DNA of 64,000 bases from Opitutaceae bacterium (GCA_019455245.1 JACFMR010000006.1:62001-126000); one strand, 5' to 3'; numbered from the stretch's first letter, positions 22,987 through 33,229 are shown. Notes: a model not told the origin generated them from the sequence alone. Program-made: numbers and translations.

Positions 22987-24021
22987 ATGCCCAAATTCAA
23001 ACTCGAATACATCTGGTTGGACGGCTACTCGCCGCTCGCCAACATGCGCAGCAAGACCCAGATCAAGGAATTCGCCCATTTTCCGAAGCTCGACGAATTG
23101 CCGATGTGGGGCTTCGACGGCAGCTCGACCCGGCAGGCGGAAGGCAGGAGCTCCGACTGCATGCTCAAACCGACCGCGGTTTTTCCGGACAGCACGCGCA
23201 AAAACGGCGTATTGGTCATGTGTGAGGTGATGATGCCGGACGGCAAGACGCCGCATCCGTCCAACACCCGCGCAACCATCCCGGATGCGCCCGATGCCTG
23301 GTTCGGCTTCGAGCAGGAATACTTTTTCTTCAAGGATGGCGCGCCGCTCGGTTTCCCCCGCGGCGGTTTCCCCGAGCCGCAGGGTCCGTATTACACGGGC
23401 GTGGGCTACCGCAATGTCGGCAACATCGCCCGCGAGCTGGTCGAGAAGCACATCGACATCTGCCTGGACGCCGGCATCAACATCGAGGGCATCAACGCCG
23501 AGGTCGCGAAGGGCCAGTGGGAATTCCAGATCTTCGGCAAGGGCTCCCGCAACGCCGCCGACCAGATGTGGGTTGCCCGTTACATTCTGGCCCGCCTTGG
23601 CGAGGCCTACGAGGTGGACATCGAGTGGCAGTGCAAACCGCTGCGCGGCGCGTTCAACGCCCCGTTGGATTGGAATGGCTCCGGCATGCACGCGAATTTC
23701 TCCACCGGCCACATGCGCGACGTCGGCGGCAAGGCCTATTTCGAAAAGCTCATGGCCGCCTTCAGCAAGCACATGGACGAGCACATCGCCGTTTACGGTC
23801 CGGACAACCACCTCCGTCTGACCGGCCTGCACGAGACGCAGTCGATCGACAAATTCACGTTCGGCGTGGCCGATCGCGGCTCGTCAATCCGCATCCCGCA
23901 CAGCTTCGTCAACAACGGCTACAAGGGCTATCTGGAAGACCGCCGCCCGAATTCCGCCGCCGATCCGTATCTGGTCGCCGGCCGGATTCTCAAGACGATC
24001 CTGACGGTCCCGACCACCTGA
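22987..24021 (+). CDS. glnII: glutamine synthetase type II (eukaryote-like GSII)
   Basis: A 344-residue ammonia-assimilating enzyme (glutamate + NH3 + ATP to glutamine). The N-terminal beta-grasp opens LEYIWLDGYSPLANMRSKTQ and WGFDGSSTRQAEG (about 40-54), which is diagnostic of type II GS rather than the 470-residue GSI. Catalytic-domain landmarks: WFGFEQEYFFF (metal Glu, about 105-115), NAEVAKGQWEFQI, the HANFST loop (GSGMHANFST), HLRLTGLHET and VADRGSSIRIP. No adenylylation-site segment is expected in this type. It is transcribed from a sigma-54 promoter and followed by a strong terminator, so it is monocistronic. Confidence 0.96.
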   Translation: MPKFKLEYIWLDGYSPLANMRSKTQIKEFAHFPKLDELPMWGFDGSSTRQAEGRSSDCMLKPTAVFPDSTRKNGVLVMCEVMMPDGKTPHPSNTRATIPDAPDAWFGFEQEYFFFKDGAPLGFPRGGFPEPQGPYYTGVGYRNVGNIARELVEKHIDICLDAGINIEGINAEVAKGQWEFQIFGKGSRNAADQMWVARYILARLGEAYEVDIEWQCKPLRGAFNAPLDWNGSGMHANFSTGHMRDVGGKAYFEKLMAAFSKHMDEHIAVYGPDNHLRLTGLHETQSIDKFTFGVADRGSSIRIPHSFVNNGYKGYLEDRRPNSAADPYLVAGRILKTILTVPTT

Positions 24022-24044
24022 GCGACCGATCCGGTTTTCTTTCA

Positions 24045-24074
24045 ACGCCACCCCATGCGGGTGGCGTTTTTTTT
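24045..24074 (+). terminator. intrinsic terminator of glnII
   Basis: A 9-bp stem ACGCCACCC/GGGTGGCGT with a 5-nt loop is followed by eight T. It starts 23 bp after the glnII stop. Confidence 0.95.
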
Positions 24075-24142
24075 GTGCCCCAGGAGAGACGTGTCCGTCT
24101 TTTTGGTCGCGCTTCGCGCGGTGGCCGGCTTGAAGAAACCGC

Positions 24143-26020
24143 ATGAACGTCCAGCAACCCCAGGCATCACCGGTGCCCCGCAAGACCGAGTGGGTTCTGA
24201 CCGGTTTGCTGGCGGTGAATCTGATTTGGACCACCCTGTGCCTGGGCGGATACCGACCGGAGACCATGATTGTCACGAGCTTCCTGCACGGCCTGATGGT
24301 GGCGGTGTGGCTGCTCGACCGCGTTTGGACCACGCAGGCCCCGCGGCTGCATCCGGCCGGCTGGGCGGTTTTGCCCTTCCTGATCTATGCCGCGGGCAAT
24401 GTGCTTTGGGTCACCCCCGTGCGCTGGCTGGGTTGGCATGACTGGCTGTGGTGGGCGCAGGCCGCGGCGGTTTTTTGGGTGGTGCTCAACGGGGTGCCGA
24501 GCCGGCTTCCGCGTCAGGTATTGCTCGGCACGCTGGCGCTGATCGGGGTGGTGGCGGTGGTGCTGGCGGCCTACCAGCGCTTTGTCCATCCCGAATGGCT
24601 CATGCTCGGACGTATGCAATCCGAGCAGTTTGTCGGCCGGGCCAGCGGCCCCTTCGGTATACCCAACAGTCTGGCCGCGCTGCTGCTGCTGCTGCTGCCG
24701 GCCGGCCTCGCGCTGACGGTTCGCCGCGGCGCTCCGGCGGTGCAACGGGTGCTGTTTGGCTATTTGAGCGCGGTGTATGTTTTCGGTCTGATCCTCACCA
24801 TCAGCCGCGGCGCGTGGCTGGCCCTGGCCGCAATGCTGAGCCTTTGGCCGTGGTTTGCGCTGCGCCGGCGTTGGCAGGCGAAGGCGGGCGCCGTGATGCT
24901 GGCCGGGCTGTTATGCCTCGTGGCGGGATGGGGCCTCTACCGGACGGTGCCGGAGGTGGAACAGCGGTTTGCCCAGATGGCGAACGAGTCCGGCGAATGG
25001 ACCCGGCCGATCATGTGGCGCGGCGCGTGGAAACTGTTTGTGGAACAGCCCTGGGTGGGCACCGGGGCGGGCAGTTACAACGTGCTTTTTGAAAAGTATC
25101 GGCCGGAAAACTACCAGATGGAGCCGCAGTGGGCGCACAACGATTACCTGAACACGCTCAGCGATTACGGTGCGGTCGGTTTCGTGTTGTCATTCGGCGT
25201 GCTCGGCCTGCTGGCGCTGCGGGCGGCGTGGCGCCGGGCGAGGGTGGATGCGGATGGCATAGGACCGGCTTTGCTGCGGCAGGCCCTGGCGATCGGCCTC
25301 GGCGCGTTCATGCTCCAACTGCTGGTGGATTTTCATTTCAAGATTCCGGCCTTGGCCGCGGCGGTGGCGGCGGTGGGGGCGCTGTTGACGACGCCGCGGA
25401 CGACGCCCGGGCGCCACGCAAACGGATCGCGCATCATGGCCGCCGGGTTGTTGGCGGGGTTGATCAGCGCCATGGTTGTTTTTGTGCTGCCGCATTATCG
25501 GGCCGAGGCGGCGCGGTATGCGGCCCGGCAAAGCCTGGACACGCTTTGGCGCACCGAGTCCGGACCGGAATACCGGTCGAAGCTGCAGGGGGCGATCTCC
25601 GCGCTGGAATCCGCCGTGCGATTGAATCCGTCGCATGCCCAGGCATGGGCGGATCTTGCCTATGCCACCACCCTGCGCGCCCACGCCGAGCCCGGGGCTG
25701 ATCATGCCGCCTTGGGCGCAACGGCGGAAGCGATGGCGGACCGGGCCCTGGCGCTCAGCACCGTGGTGCCGGATTTTTGGATACGCCGCGCCATCGCCCG
25801 TGACATGCAGGGCAAATGGTTTCCGGCGGGCAACGATCTGATCCAAGCGCTTCAATTGGCTCCGGCCAACGCCTGGGTCTGGTACTACCATGCCTACCAT
25901 CTGAGTCTCAATCCGACCGGATTGGCCCAAGCGCGTGCGGCGGCGGCCTATAGCTTGCGTCTTGACCCCGGCAATCATAGCGCCCAGCTTTTGCGCCAAC
26001 AATTGGCAACAAGCGAGTGA
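24143..26020 (+). CDS. O-antigen ligase/polymerase (Wzy_C) family membrane protein with C-terminal TPR region
   Basis: A 625-residue polytopic protein. About eleven hydrophobic segments fill residues 18-450. The Wzy_C signature lies in the large periplasmic loop: MWRGAWKLFVEQPWVGTGAGSYN...YQMEPQWAHNDYLNTLSDYGAVG (about 290-350), with the conserved H-N-D-Y motif. The last 170 residues form TPR-like helices (LESAVRLNPSHAQAWADLAYA, IQALQLAPANAWVWYYHAYHLSLNP). Such proteins join O-antigen or other glycans, or glycosylate proteins, in the periplasm. No glycan cluster is nearby, so the substrate is open. Confidence 0.85.
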   Translation: MNVQQPQASPVPRKTEWVLTGLLAVNLIWTTLCLGGYRPETMIVTSFLHGLMVAVWLLDRVWTTQAPRLHPAGWAVLPFLIYAAGNVLWVTPVRWLGWHDWLWWAQAAAVFWVVLNGVPSRLPRQVLLGTLALIGVVAVVLAAYQRFVHPEWLMLGRMQSEQFVGRASGPFGIPNSLAALLLLLLPAGLALTVRRGAPAVQRVLFGYLSAVYVFGLILTISRGAWLALAAMLSLWPWFALRRRWQAKAGAVMLAGLLCLVAGWGLYRTVPEVEQRFAQMANESGEWTRPIMWRGAWKLFVEQPWVGTGAGSYNVLFEKYRPENYQMEPQWAHNDYLNTLSDYGAVGFVLSFGVLGLLALRAAWRRARVDADGIGPALLRQALAIGLGAFMLQLLVDFHFKIPALAAAVAAVGALLTTPRTTPGRHANGSRIMAAGLLAGLISAMVVFVLPHYRAEAARYAARQSLDTLWRTESGPEYRSKLQGAISALESAVRLNPSHAQAWADLAYATTLRAHAEPGADHAALGATAEAMADRALALSTVVPDFWIRRAIARDMQGKWFPAGNDLIQALQLAPANAWVWYYHAYHLSLNPTGLAQARAAAAYSLRLDPGNHSAQLLRQQLATSE

Positions 26021-26043
26021 GTGCTGCCGGACCCCATTTCACC

Positions 26044-27042
26044 ATGCAAAAGAAGCTACTGTCTTGGTTTTTATCGTTCTGCTTGGCGGTATTTTTTACC
26101 GGGATTGCCGCCCAGGGTCAGGAGGTCGGTTCGCGGCCGCCGGGCCTGATCAAGGTGGCCAAGGTCACGGGCGCGGTCACCGCGGTGAAAGACGGTGTGA
26201 CGACCCCGCTGGCCAACGGATCCGAGATCAGCCAAGGCTACGTCGTGAACACGGCCAAGGACTCCAGTGTGGTGTTGGTCTTTTCCAACGGCGCCACGGT
26301 GAACCTTGCGCAGGACTCCTCGCTCTCGATTGATGAATTTCTGCAGGATCCCTTTGCCGACGAAGTGGCGGTGAGCAAACTCACCTCCGAGCCTTCGGTA
26401 TCGAACACGAAGTTGAGCCTGAGCCGCGGTGAACTGGTGGGCAACGTCAAGAAGCTCAACTACGACGCGGGCTCCTCTTTCAATGTCCAGACCCCGGTCG
26501 GTGCTGCCGGTATCCGCGGCACCACTTTCCGGATCATTTTCCGCCCCGATGGCACCGGCAAGGCGTTCTTCTCCCTGACCACGGTTGAGGGCAATGTTGT
26601 GCTGGCTTCCGGCACCGTGAACATGCCCGCCGAGGTGGCCGTGCCGGACAACCGCGAAGTTGAAGTTGTGCTGGATGTGTCGGTCGATGCTGCCACGGGC
26701 ATGGTCACGGTCAGTGCGCCCGCCACCGCGCCGGTCTCGGTGACGGTCACCCCGCCCACCACCCAGGCGCAAGTGGCGGCGGTCGCCCAGCAGGTTGCCG
26801 AAGTTGTCGCCACGGTGGTCTTTGCCCCGCCCGCGCCAACCCAGACTCCGCCGCCAACCCAGACGAACACCCAACAAGAGTCCTCCGAAGAGGAAGACTC
26901 CGGACAATCGCAAACACCGGGCGGTGATACGCCGCCGCCGTCGAATCAGACGCCTCCGACAACCACGCCTCCGACCACGACTCCGCCTCCGGCCACGCCG
27001 CCGCCGCCGCGCACCACTTCCGGTGACGGACGCACCTCCTGA
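26044..27042 (+). CDS. secreted FecR-domain protein with Pro/Thr-rich tail
   Basis: A 332-residue exported protein. The start at 26044 gives a signal peptide MQKKLLSWFLSFCLAVFFTGIAAQGQ with a probable AQG cleavage. The FecR-type beta domain covers about residues 30-190: KVTGAVTAVKDGVTTPLANGSEISQGYVVNT..., then SSFNVQTPVGAAGIRGTTFRI. A low-complexity tail rich in Pro, Thr, Glu and Gln (from about 260) follows. Unlike classical FecR it has no cytoplasmic anti-sigma helix or membrane span. It stands 24 bp after the O-antigen ligase gene and before a CHASE2 cyclase, a pairing seen in other bacteria; it may present a ligand to the cyclase. Confidence 0.88.
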   Translation: MQKKLLSWFLSFCLAVFFTGIAAQGQEVGSRPPGLIKVAKVTGAVTAVKDGVTTPLANGSEISQGYVVNTAKDSSVVLVFSNGATVNLAQDSSLSIDEFLQDPFADEVAVSKLTSEPSVSNTKLSLSRGELVGNVKKLNYDAGSSFNVQTPVGAAGIRGTTFRIIFRPDGTGKAFFSLTTVEGNVVLASGTVNMPAEVAVPDNREVEVVLDVSVDAATGMVTVSAPATAPVSVTVTPPTTQAQVAAVAQQVAEVVATVVFAPPAPTQTPPPTQTNTQQESSEEEDSGQSQTPGGDTPPPSNQTPPTTTPPTTTPPPATPPPPRTTSGDGRTS

Positions 27043-27060
27043 GCGGTGGGGCCAAACAAA

Positions 27061-27091
27061 AACCCGGAGGCTGACCGCCCCGGGTTTTTTT
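27061..27091 (+). terminator. intrinsic terminator after the FecR gene
   Basis: Stem AACCCGG (27061-27067) and CCGGGTT (27080-27086) with seven T following. It separates the FecR gene from the cyclase gene that starts at 27165, so the two are at least partly independent units. Confidence 0.85.
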
Positions 27092-27164
27092 GTCGGCGGC
27101 TGTTCCGCCGCGCGGCCCATGAATCTGCTTCCGTTTGGCGGCCGCGCCACCTAACTTGCGCCCA

Positions 27165-29429
27165 ATGGTGCCGTTGAAGTCCAAGCACTGGTTTTCCCTG
27201 CGCTGGTTGCTTTTGGCGCCCATCCCGATCCTCTGGTGTCTGCTGCAAGCCTACGGTTGGCTGGATTTTGTGGAGAACAAGCTCACGGACTGGCGGTTTC
27301 AGTTTCGCGGCGAACTGCCGTCACCGGCGAAGGTGATCTATGTCGACATTGATTCCCAATCGATTGACGAGATCGGTGGCTGGCCCTGGAGCCGGGCGTA
27401 TTTTTCGCGGGTGGCCGAGGTGTTGGTGGAGCAGGCCGGGGTCAAGGCCGTGGGGTTCGACATTGTGCTCTCCGACAACGGCGTCTCGGAGTCGGTGGAT
27501 CTGAACAAGCTCGTCACCGGCAACCGTGAGTTTGCGCGCTACCTGTGGAAAAATCCCCCGGTCGTGCTCGCGGCGTCGTACTCCGCCGCGGTTTTTCGCG
27601 ACATCAACGGTCGGCTCCGGCATCGCGATCTGCCCCTGGTGGCCAACAACACCCGCGCCGTCGAGGCGCTGGAACCGCCCGAGTTGCCTTCCTTCAACGT
27701 GGGCCGTCAGCTGCCCTGGACGCCGCCCAATGTCGGCCTGATTGACACGCTTGATGGCGGCACGCGCTGGGTGCCGGTTTTCGCCCCGAGCAATGTGCGC
27801 ACCTATTACCACCTCAGTGTCGAGCTGGCGCGTTTGTATTACGGATTGGGCCCGGAAGGCATCCGGCTGACGGAGGACAAACTTGATTTCGTGGATCCGG
27901 AAGGGGAGGTGCTCGCCCGCGTGCCGCTGATCGACGGCCAGCTGCTGGAGGTCAATTGGTTTTCCCCCTGGTTGGCACAGAAGAACAATCCGCGCATCGG
28001 CATCTCCACCGTTTACAACTACGCCGAGTTGCTGAAGTCCGGGGCGGTGGAAGAACGGGCGGCGGCCGAGCAGTTTTTTGCCCAACCCGATTGGGCGGGG
28101 GCGGTGGTGCTCATCGGTCCGACCGATCCGTTGATGCAGGATTTGGCCACCACGCCGTTTGACCACGTGCCGGTGCCGAAGGTCGGCGTGCATGGCAATC
28201 TGCTCAAGACCATCATCTCGGGGGTCTATCTCCGGCATGTCTCCCCCGCGGCCGGTTATGCCCTGGTGCTGGTGCTCACGGTGCTCATCACCGCGCTGGC
28301 GATCACCGGCGGGGGCCGGGCGGTGTTTGCCAAGATCATGGCGGTGTTGCTGGCCGCGGTGTATGTGGCGGTGGCCTTTGAACTCTTTCGCCGCATGCAC
28401 CTGCTGCTGCCGCTCGCGGCTCCGTTGGGCGCGGCGTTTACCACGAGTTTTGGCGCCCTGATCTGGCAGGTCATTGAAGAGCAAAAACAGAAGGGCCGCA
28501 TCAAGGGCATGTTCGGCACCTACCTTGCGCCCACCGTGGTCGAATCCATGATCGCCTCGGGCAAGGATCCCGAACTGGGCGGCCACGACGCGGAAATCAC
28601 ACCTTACTTTTCCGACATTCAGAGCTTTTCGTCGTTTTCCGAGGTGCTGACTTCCTCGCAGTTGGGCGAACTCCTCAACGAATACCTCACCGCCTGCACC
28701 GACATCGTGCAAAAGGAAGGCGGCACGCTGGACAAATACATTGGCGACGCGGTGGTGGCGATGTTCGGCGCCCCGGTGGAGCTCGAACAGCACGCCTACA
28801 ACGCCTGTCTCACCAGTCAGCTCGTCCAGCGGCGGCTGGATGAACTGCGCGAGAAATGGAAGTCCGAGGGCGACAAGTGGCCCAAGCTCGTGCACGAGAT
28901 GCGCACCCGCATCGGTCTCAACACCGGCATGTGCATGATCGGCAACATGGGCAGCCGCACCCGGTTCAACTACACCATGATGGGTGACAACGTTAACCTT
29001 GCTGCCCGTATGGAAAGCGGCGCGAAGAGCTGGGGCGCCTTCACGATGGTCACGCAGACCACGCGCGACGGTTGCGAAAAATTTGGCGGCGACCGCATCG
29101 TTTTCCGGCCGCTCGGCCGCATTGTGGTCAAGGGCCGCTCGATGCCGGTGCCCATCCACGAGATTGTCGGTCTCAAGGAAAACGTGACCGACCGCACCCG
29201 GGAGTGCCTGGCTTTGTTTGAGCAGGGGCTCAACCGCTACTACGGCCGCGATTGGGCCGGCGCACGCGAGCTGTTCGTGCGCAGCGCCGAACTGGAGCCG
29301 TTGCAGCCCGGGCGTGACCCCGGGGTGAAGGCGAATCCGTCGCTGGTTTACCAGCACATCGTGGCCGAAATGATCGCGCAGCCGCCGCCCGCCGATTGGG
29401 ACGGCGTGTATGTGATGCACGAAAAGTAA
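27165..29429 (+). CDS. CHASE2-domain adenylate/guanylate cyclase (class III)
   Basis: A 754-residue membrane cyclase. After a first membrane anchor (about residues 10-30) a periplasmic CHASE2 sensor domain extends to about 350 (KVIYVDIDSQSIDEIGGWPWSR near the start). Three membrane helices follow (about 360-440), then a class III cyclase domain (about 470-690). The metal aspartates are in YFSDIQSFSSF and KYIGDAVVAMFGAP, the adenine-selecting Lys is in LDKYIGD, and MMGDNVNLAARMES supplies the Asp/Asn/Arg set, so ATP to cAMP is the likely reaction. The start is MVPLKSKHW at 27165. A short C-terminal helical tail follows. The FecR protein upstream may be its input partner. Confidence 0.92.
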   Translation: MVPLKSKHWFSLRWLLLAPIPILWCLLQAYGWLDFVENKLTDWRFQFRGELPSPAKVIYVDIDSQSIDEIGGWPWSRAYFSRVAEVLVEQAGVKAVGFDIVLSDNGVSESVDLNKLVTGNREFARYLWKNPPVVLAASYSAAVFRDINGRLRHRDLPLVANNTRAVEALEPPELPSFNVGRQLPWTPPNVGLIDTLDGGTRWVPVFAPSNVRTYYHLSVELARLYYGLGPEGIRLTEDKLDFVDPEGEVLARVPLIDGQLLEVNWFSPWLAQKNNPRIGISTVYNYAELLKSGAVEERAAAEQFFAQPDWAGAVVLIGPTDPLMQDLATTPFDHVPVPKVGVHGNLLKTIISGVYLRHVSPAAGYALVLVLTVLITALAITGGGRAVFAKIMAVLLAAVYVAVAFELFRRMHLLLPLAAPLGAAFTTSFGALIWQVIEEQKQKGRIKGMFGTYLAPTVVESMIASGKDPELGGHDAEITPYFSDIQSFSSFSEVLTSSQLGELLNEYLTACTDIVQKEGGTLDKYIGDAVVAMFGAPVELEQHAYNACLTSQLVQRRLDELREKWKSEGDKWPKLVHEMRTRIGLNTGMCMIGNMGSRTRFNYTMMGDNVNLAARMESGAKSWGAFTMVTQTTRDGCEKFGGDRIVFRPLGRIVVKGRSMPVPIHEIVGLKENVTDRTRECLALFEQGLNRYYGRDWAGARELFVRSAELEPLQPGRDPGVKANPSLVYQHIVAEMIAQPPPADWDGVYVMHEK

Positions 29430-29457
29430 AACCGCCGCCCGGTGGCGGGCGCCCGGT

Positions 29458-31233
29458 TTACTCGAGCAACATTTCCTTCACCGACTTGCCGGCCGGGATC
29501 ATGGGCAGCACGTGCTCGGTGTAGGGCACGATCACGTCGAGGACGTAGGGACCTTCGTGGTCGAGCATCTCCTGAATGGCCTCACGTAGCTCGGATTTCT
29601 TGAGCACGCGGCGGCCCTTGATGCCGTAACCCTCGGCGATTTTCACGAAATCGGGATAAAGCGCATCGGGATTGTCGGGGCTGCCGACATTGGATTCGTC
29701 GCCGAGGATGGTATTGCCCCGCACGCTGCCGTAGAAGCGGTCTTCCCACTGCACGACCATGCCCAGATGCTGGTTGTTCAGAATCATCGCCTTGGCCGCG
29801 ATCTTCTCGATCTTGGCGGTGGCGAGTTCCTGGATGTTCATGGCGAAGGAGCCGTCGCCGTCGATATCGATGACCTGGCGGTCGGGGCAGGCGACCTTGG
29901 CACCAAGGGCGGCGGGATAACCGAAGCCCATGGCCCCGAGGCCGAGTGAGCTGATGTAGCGGCGCGGCTCGTCAAAACGGTAGAATTGCGCGGCCCACAT
30001 CTGGTGCTGGCCGACACCGGTGGTGATGATGGCCTCGCCGCGGCTCAGTTCATAAAGCGTGGCGATGGCTTCCTGCGGTTGGATGTGCTTGCTGGGGGCG
30101 TAGCCGAAGGGGTGTTTGGTCTTCCATTCCTTGATCTGCGCGTGCCAGGCGGAGGTGTCGGGGGCCTTGAAACCGGCCTCGGCCGCGAGTTCGTTCAACC
30201 GGCGCAGCGCGTATTTGATGTCGCTCACGATGGCGAGCTGCACGCGCTTGTTCTTGTTGAGTTCCGAGGCGTCGATGTCGAGGTGGACGATGGTGGCGTG
30301 CGGTGCGAAGTGCTTCGTGTCGCCGGTGATGCGGTCGTCGAAACGTGCGCCGGCGCAGATGAGCAGGTCGCATTGGTCAACCGCCCAGTTGCCGTAGGCG
30401 GAGCCGTGCATGCCGAACCATTGCATGGAAAGCGGATGGGTTTCGGGGAACGCGCCCACGCCCATCAGCGTGGAGGCGACGGGAAGATTGGCGGTTTCGG
30501 CCAAGGTCTTGAGCTCGGCGCTGGCCTGGGCGGAAATGATGCCGCCGCCCACATAGAGCACGGGCTTCCTGGCATGGGCGAGGAGCGCCAGCAGTTGCTT
30601 GAGCTGATCGTCGCCGGCCTCGTGTACGCAGCCCACGTAGGGATTGCGAAATTCCACCGTGGGCGGATAAACCGGGCGGAATTTCGCCTGTTGCACATCC
30701 TTCGGGATGTCGATCACCACCGGGCCGGGCCGTCCGCTGCGGGCGAGGTGGAACGCCTCCTTGAAAATGCGCGGGAGGTCGTGCACGTCGGTTATGAGGT
30801 AGGAGTGTTTCACGACCGGCAGCGTCATGCCGTAGAAATCGGTCTCCTGAAACGCCATCTTGCCGATGTATTTGGTGTAGACCTGCCCGGTGATCGCAAC
30901 CAGCGGGATCGAGTCCATGAACGCGTCGGCGATGGCCGAGACCAGGTTGGTGGCCCCGGGGCCGCTGGTGGCCATGCAGACGCCGACCTTGCCCGAGGCG
31001 CGGGCATAGCCCTCGGCGGCAAAGGATCCGCCCTGTTCGTGGCGCGGCAGGATGGTCCGGATCTTGTCGGTGCGGGCCAGCGCCTGGTGCAGCTCTTGGG
31101 AGGCCCCGCCGGGGTAGGCAAAAATGGTGTCCACGCCTTCGCGAATGAGGCACTCGACGACGGCTTCGGCGCCCTTCATTTCTCGGCCGATTTCGGCTTT
31201 GGACGGCGCGGCGGTGTGGGTCGTGGTATTCAT
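29458..31233 (-). CDS. ilvB: acetolactate synthase large subunit
   Basis: A 591-residue ThDP/FAD enzyme of branched-chain amino-acid synthesis. The start at 31233 gives [29 protein letters not shown]. The N-terminal domain has [15 protein letters not shown] and the catalytic Glu in [21 protein letters not shown] (about 70-90). The FAD domain has [18 protein letters not shown], and the ThDP motif is [18 protein letters not shown]...AMILNN (about 460-495). The length and motif order are normal. No ilvN regulatory subunit lies beside it in this window (the gene may be elsewhere). Divergent from the phosphoesterase gene, 122 bp between starts. Confidence 0.94.
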   Translation of the reverse strand: MNTTTHTAAPSKAEIGREMKGAEAVVECLIREGVDTIFAYPGGASQELHQALARTDKIRTILPRHEQGGSFAAEGYARASGKVGVCMATSGPGATNLVSAIADAFMDSIPLVAITGQVYTKYIGKMAFQETDFYGMTLPVVKHSYLITDVHDLPRIFKEAFHLARSGRPGPVVIDIPKDVQQAKFRPVYPPTVEFRNPYVGCVHEAGDDQLKQLLALLAHARKPVLYVGGGIISAQASAELKTLAETANLPVASTLMGVGAFPETHPLSMQWFGMHGSAYGNWAVDQCDLLICAGARFDDRITGDTKHFAPHATIVHLDIDASELNKNKRVQLAIVSDIKYALRRLNELAAEAGFKAPDTSAWHAQIKEWKTKHPFGYAPSKHIQPQEAIATLYELSRGEAIITTGVGQHQMWAAQFYRFDEPRRYISSLGLGAMGFGYPAALGAKVACPDRQVIDIDGDGSFAMNIQELATAKIEKIAAKAMILNNQHLGMVVQWEDRFYGSVRGNTILGDESNVGSPDNPDALYPDFVKIAEGYGIKGRRVLKKSELREAIQEMLDHEGPYVLDVIVPYTEHVLPMIPAGKSVKEMLLE

Positions 31234-31355
31234 GATGACGGCAAAGGGAGCAAACAAAGCGGTTTGGCCCGGCGGGGCAAGCCTCCGGGTGGGTCATATG
31301 CGCAAGGCCGTGGTTTACAGTTGGCGGCGGGCGCCGCCGGGGCATGGTTGATAGC

Positions 31356-32156
31356 ATGCTGAAATTGCTTTTCATCGGCGACATCGTCGGGCGACCGGGC
31401 CGGGACCTGGTCAACGAACGGCTCGCAAAAATGCGCGCGGAGCTGGCGCTGGATTTTGTCATCGCCAACGGCGAAAACACCGCCGCCGGGGCCGGTATCA
31501 CCGGAGCCATCGCGCGATCGTTGCTGGGGGCCGGCGTGGATGCGATCACGCTGGGCGACCATGTGTGGGACCAACGGGGCTTCGAAACCGAGATCACCCA
31601 ATTGGAAAAAATCTGCCGGCCGGCCAACCTGCCGCGCGAATGCCCGGGCTGGGATCACCTGATCATCGAGGCACGCGGATTCCGGGTGGGCGTCTTCACG
31701 CTGCTGGGGCGCATTTATCTGGGTCTGAAGGCGGAGTGCCCGTTCCTGTGCGCCGACCGGATGATCGAGCAGCTGCGTTCGCAGTGTGATGCGATCGTGG
31801 TCGAGGTGCATGCCGAGGCCACCTCGGAAAAACAGGCGCTGGGCTGGTATCTCGACGGCAAGGTGACGGCGGTGGTGGGCACGCACACCCATGTGCCCAC
31901 GGCGGATGCCGCCATTTTGCCGAAAGGTACGGCCTACATCACCGACATCGGCATGACCGGACCGTACGCCTCCGTGCTCGGGCGCGAGATTGAGCCGGTG
32001 GTGGCGCGCTTTCGCGACGGCATGCCGCGGCGCTTCGGCGTGGCCAGCGGCGATGTGCGCCTGAGCGGGGCGCTGATCGAAATCGACGCTAGCATGGCGC
32101 ACGCGTCCAAGATCGAACTGCTGACCGAACGCCAGGATCAGGCGATGGGCGGCTGA
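31356..32156 (+). CDS. YmdB-family metallophosphoesterase (TIGR00282)
   Basis: A 266-residue calcineurin-like phosphoesterase that in Bacillus (YmdB) hydrolyses 2',3'-cyclic nucleotides. The start at 31356 gives [19 protein letters not shown]. Metal ligands: Asp9 in GDIVGRPG, Asn/Glu in [10 protein letters not shown] (about 38-47), LGDHVWD (about 68-74), Glu/His in [11 protein letters not shown] (about 150-160), and [12 protein letters not shown] (about 171-182). The family signature is complete. Isolated between ilvB (divergent) and accA (convergent). Confidence 0.93.
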   Translation: MLKLLFIGDIVGRPGRDLVNERLAKMRAELALDFVIANGENTAAGAGITGAIARSLLGAGVDAITLGDHVWDQRGFETEITQLEKICRPANLPRECPGWDHLIIEARGFRVGVFTLLGRIYLGLKAECPFLCADRMIEQLRSQCDAIVVEVHAEATSEKQALGWYLDGKVTAVVGTHTHVPTADAAILPKGTAYITDIGMTGPYASVLGREIEPVVARFRDGMPRRFGVASGDVRLSGALIEIDASMAHASKIELLTERQDQAMGG

Positions 32157-32204
32157 ACGCCGCTCAAGACAATCCCGCTTTCGCCACCGGTTTCCGGCCG
32201 CCGC

Positions 32205-33182
32205 TCACACCTTGGCGCCGATCTCCTCGAACACGCCCAGCTTGCGGTAGCGTTCGTAGCGGGCGTCGAGCAGCTTGGCGGTCGGCAGCTTGCGGATTTC
32301 CTGCAGATGCTTTTGCACCGATTGGCGCAGGGCCTTGCCGGCCGCCTCGGGGTCGTAATGCGCGCCGCCCATCGGTTCGGGGACGACCTCGTCGACTACG
32401 CCGAGTTCGAGCAGGGTGGCGGCGTTGAGTTTCAAGGCCTCCGCGGCCTGCGGGGCGGCGGCGCCGTCCTTCCAGAGGATGGCCGCGCAGCCTTCGGGCG
32501 AGATCACGGAGTAGTAACTGTTTTCAAAGCTCAGCACGCGGTCGGTCACGCCGATGCCCAGCGCACCGCCGGAACCGCCTTCGCCGACGACCACGGCTAT
32601 GGTCGGGACTTCGAGCATGGCCATCTCGCGCAGATTGACGGCGATGGCTTCTGACACATGGCGCTCTTCCGAGCCGATGCCGGGGTAGGCTCCGGGCGTG
32701 TCGATGAAACTGAGCACGGGCAGGCCGAAGCGCTCGGCGAGCTTCATCAGGCGCAGGGCCTTGCGGTAACCCTCGGGCTGGGGCATGCCGAAGTTGCGGG
32801 CGATCTTTTCCTTGGTATCGCGGCCTTTCTGCTGCGCGATGATCATGACCGAATGGCCGTTGAAGAAGGCGGTGCCGCCGATCAGCGCGCGGTCGTCATT
32901 GAACTGCCGGTCGCCGTGCAACTCCTGAAAGTCCTCGCACAGCATGCCGATGTAATCGAGGGCGTAGGGTCGCTTGGGGTGCCGGGCGATCTGCACCCGC
33001 TGCCAAGGGGTCAGGTTGCTGTAGATTTCGCCGCGGGTCTGCTCGATCTTCTCCTCGATGGCCACAACCTCGCCCTTGAGGTCGAGGTTGCTCTCCAAGG
33101 ATTGCTGCCGCAACGCTTCGAGCTGTTTGGACAGCTCGCGGAGCGGTTTTTCGAATTCCAAGACGTAGGTCGGCGTCTCCAT
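32205..33182 (-). CDS. accA: acetyl-CoA carboxylase carboxyltransferase subunit alpha
   Basis: A 325-residue cytoplasmic subunit that with AccD transfers CO2 from biotin to acetyl-CoA, making malonyl-CoA for fatty-acid synthesis. The start at 33182 (METPTYVLEFEKPLRELSKQLEAL) gives the usual N-terminal helix. Crotonase-fold landmarks: WQRVQIARHPKRPYALDYI (about 60-78), ELHGDRQFNDD, GRDTKEKIARNFGMPQPEGYRKALRLM, FIDTPGAYPGIGSEER and GEGGSGGALGIGVTDRV (about 200-216). Length and order are standard. accD is not in this window. Confidence 0.95.
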   Translation of the reverse strand: METPTYVLEFEKPLRELSKQLEALRQQSLESNLDLKGEVVAIEEKIEQTRGEIYSNLTPWQRVQIARHPKRPYALDYIGMLCEDFQELHGDRQFNDDRALIGGTAFFNGHSVMIIAQQKGRDTKEKIARNFGMPQPEGYRKALRLMKLAERFGLPVLSFIDTPGAYPGIGSEERHVSEAIAVNLREMAMLEVPTIAVVVGEGGSGGALGIGVTDRVLSFENSYYSVISPEGCAAILWKDGAAAPQAAEALKLNAATLLELGVVDEVVPEPMGGAHYDPEAAGKALRQSVQKHLQEIRKLPTAKLLDARYERYRKLGVFEEIGAKV

Positions 33183-33229
33183 CGGGTCAGGCTACGGAGC
33201 CCGGTTGAAGCGTGTCAACGGACAGAAAT

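Noticed and set aside
29430-29458. GC-rich hairpin between the cyclase and ilvB as a bidirectional terminator
   Set aside because: The outer AAACCG/CGGTTT ends pair, but the inner GC arms do not match well and there is no clear T-run.
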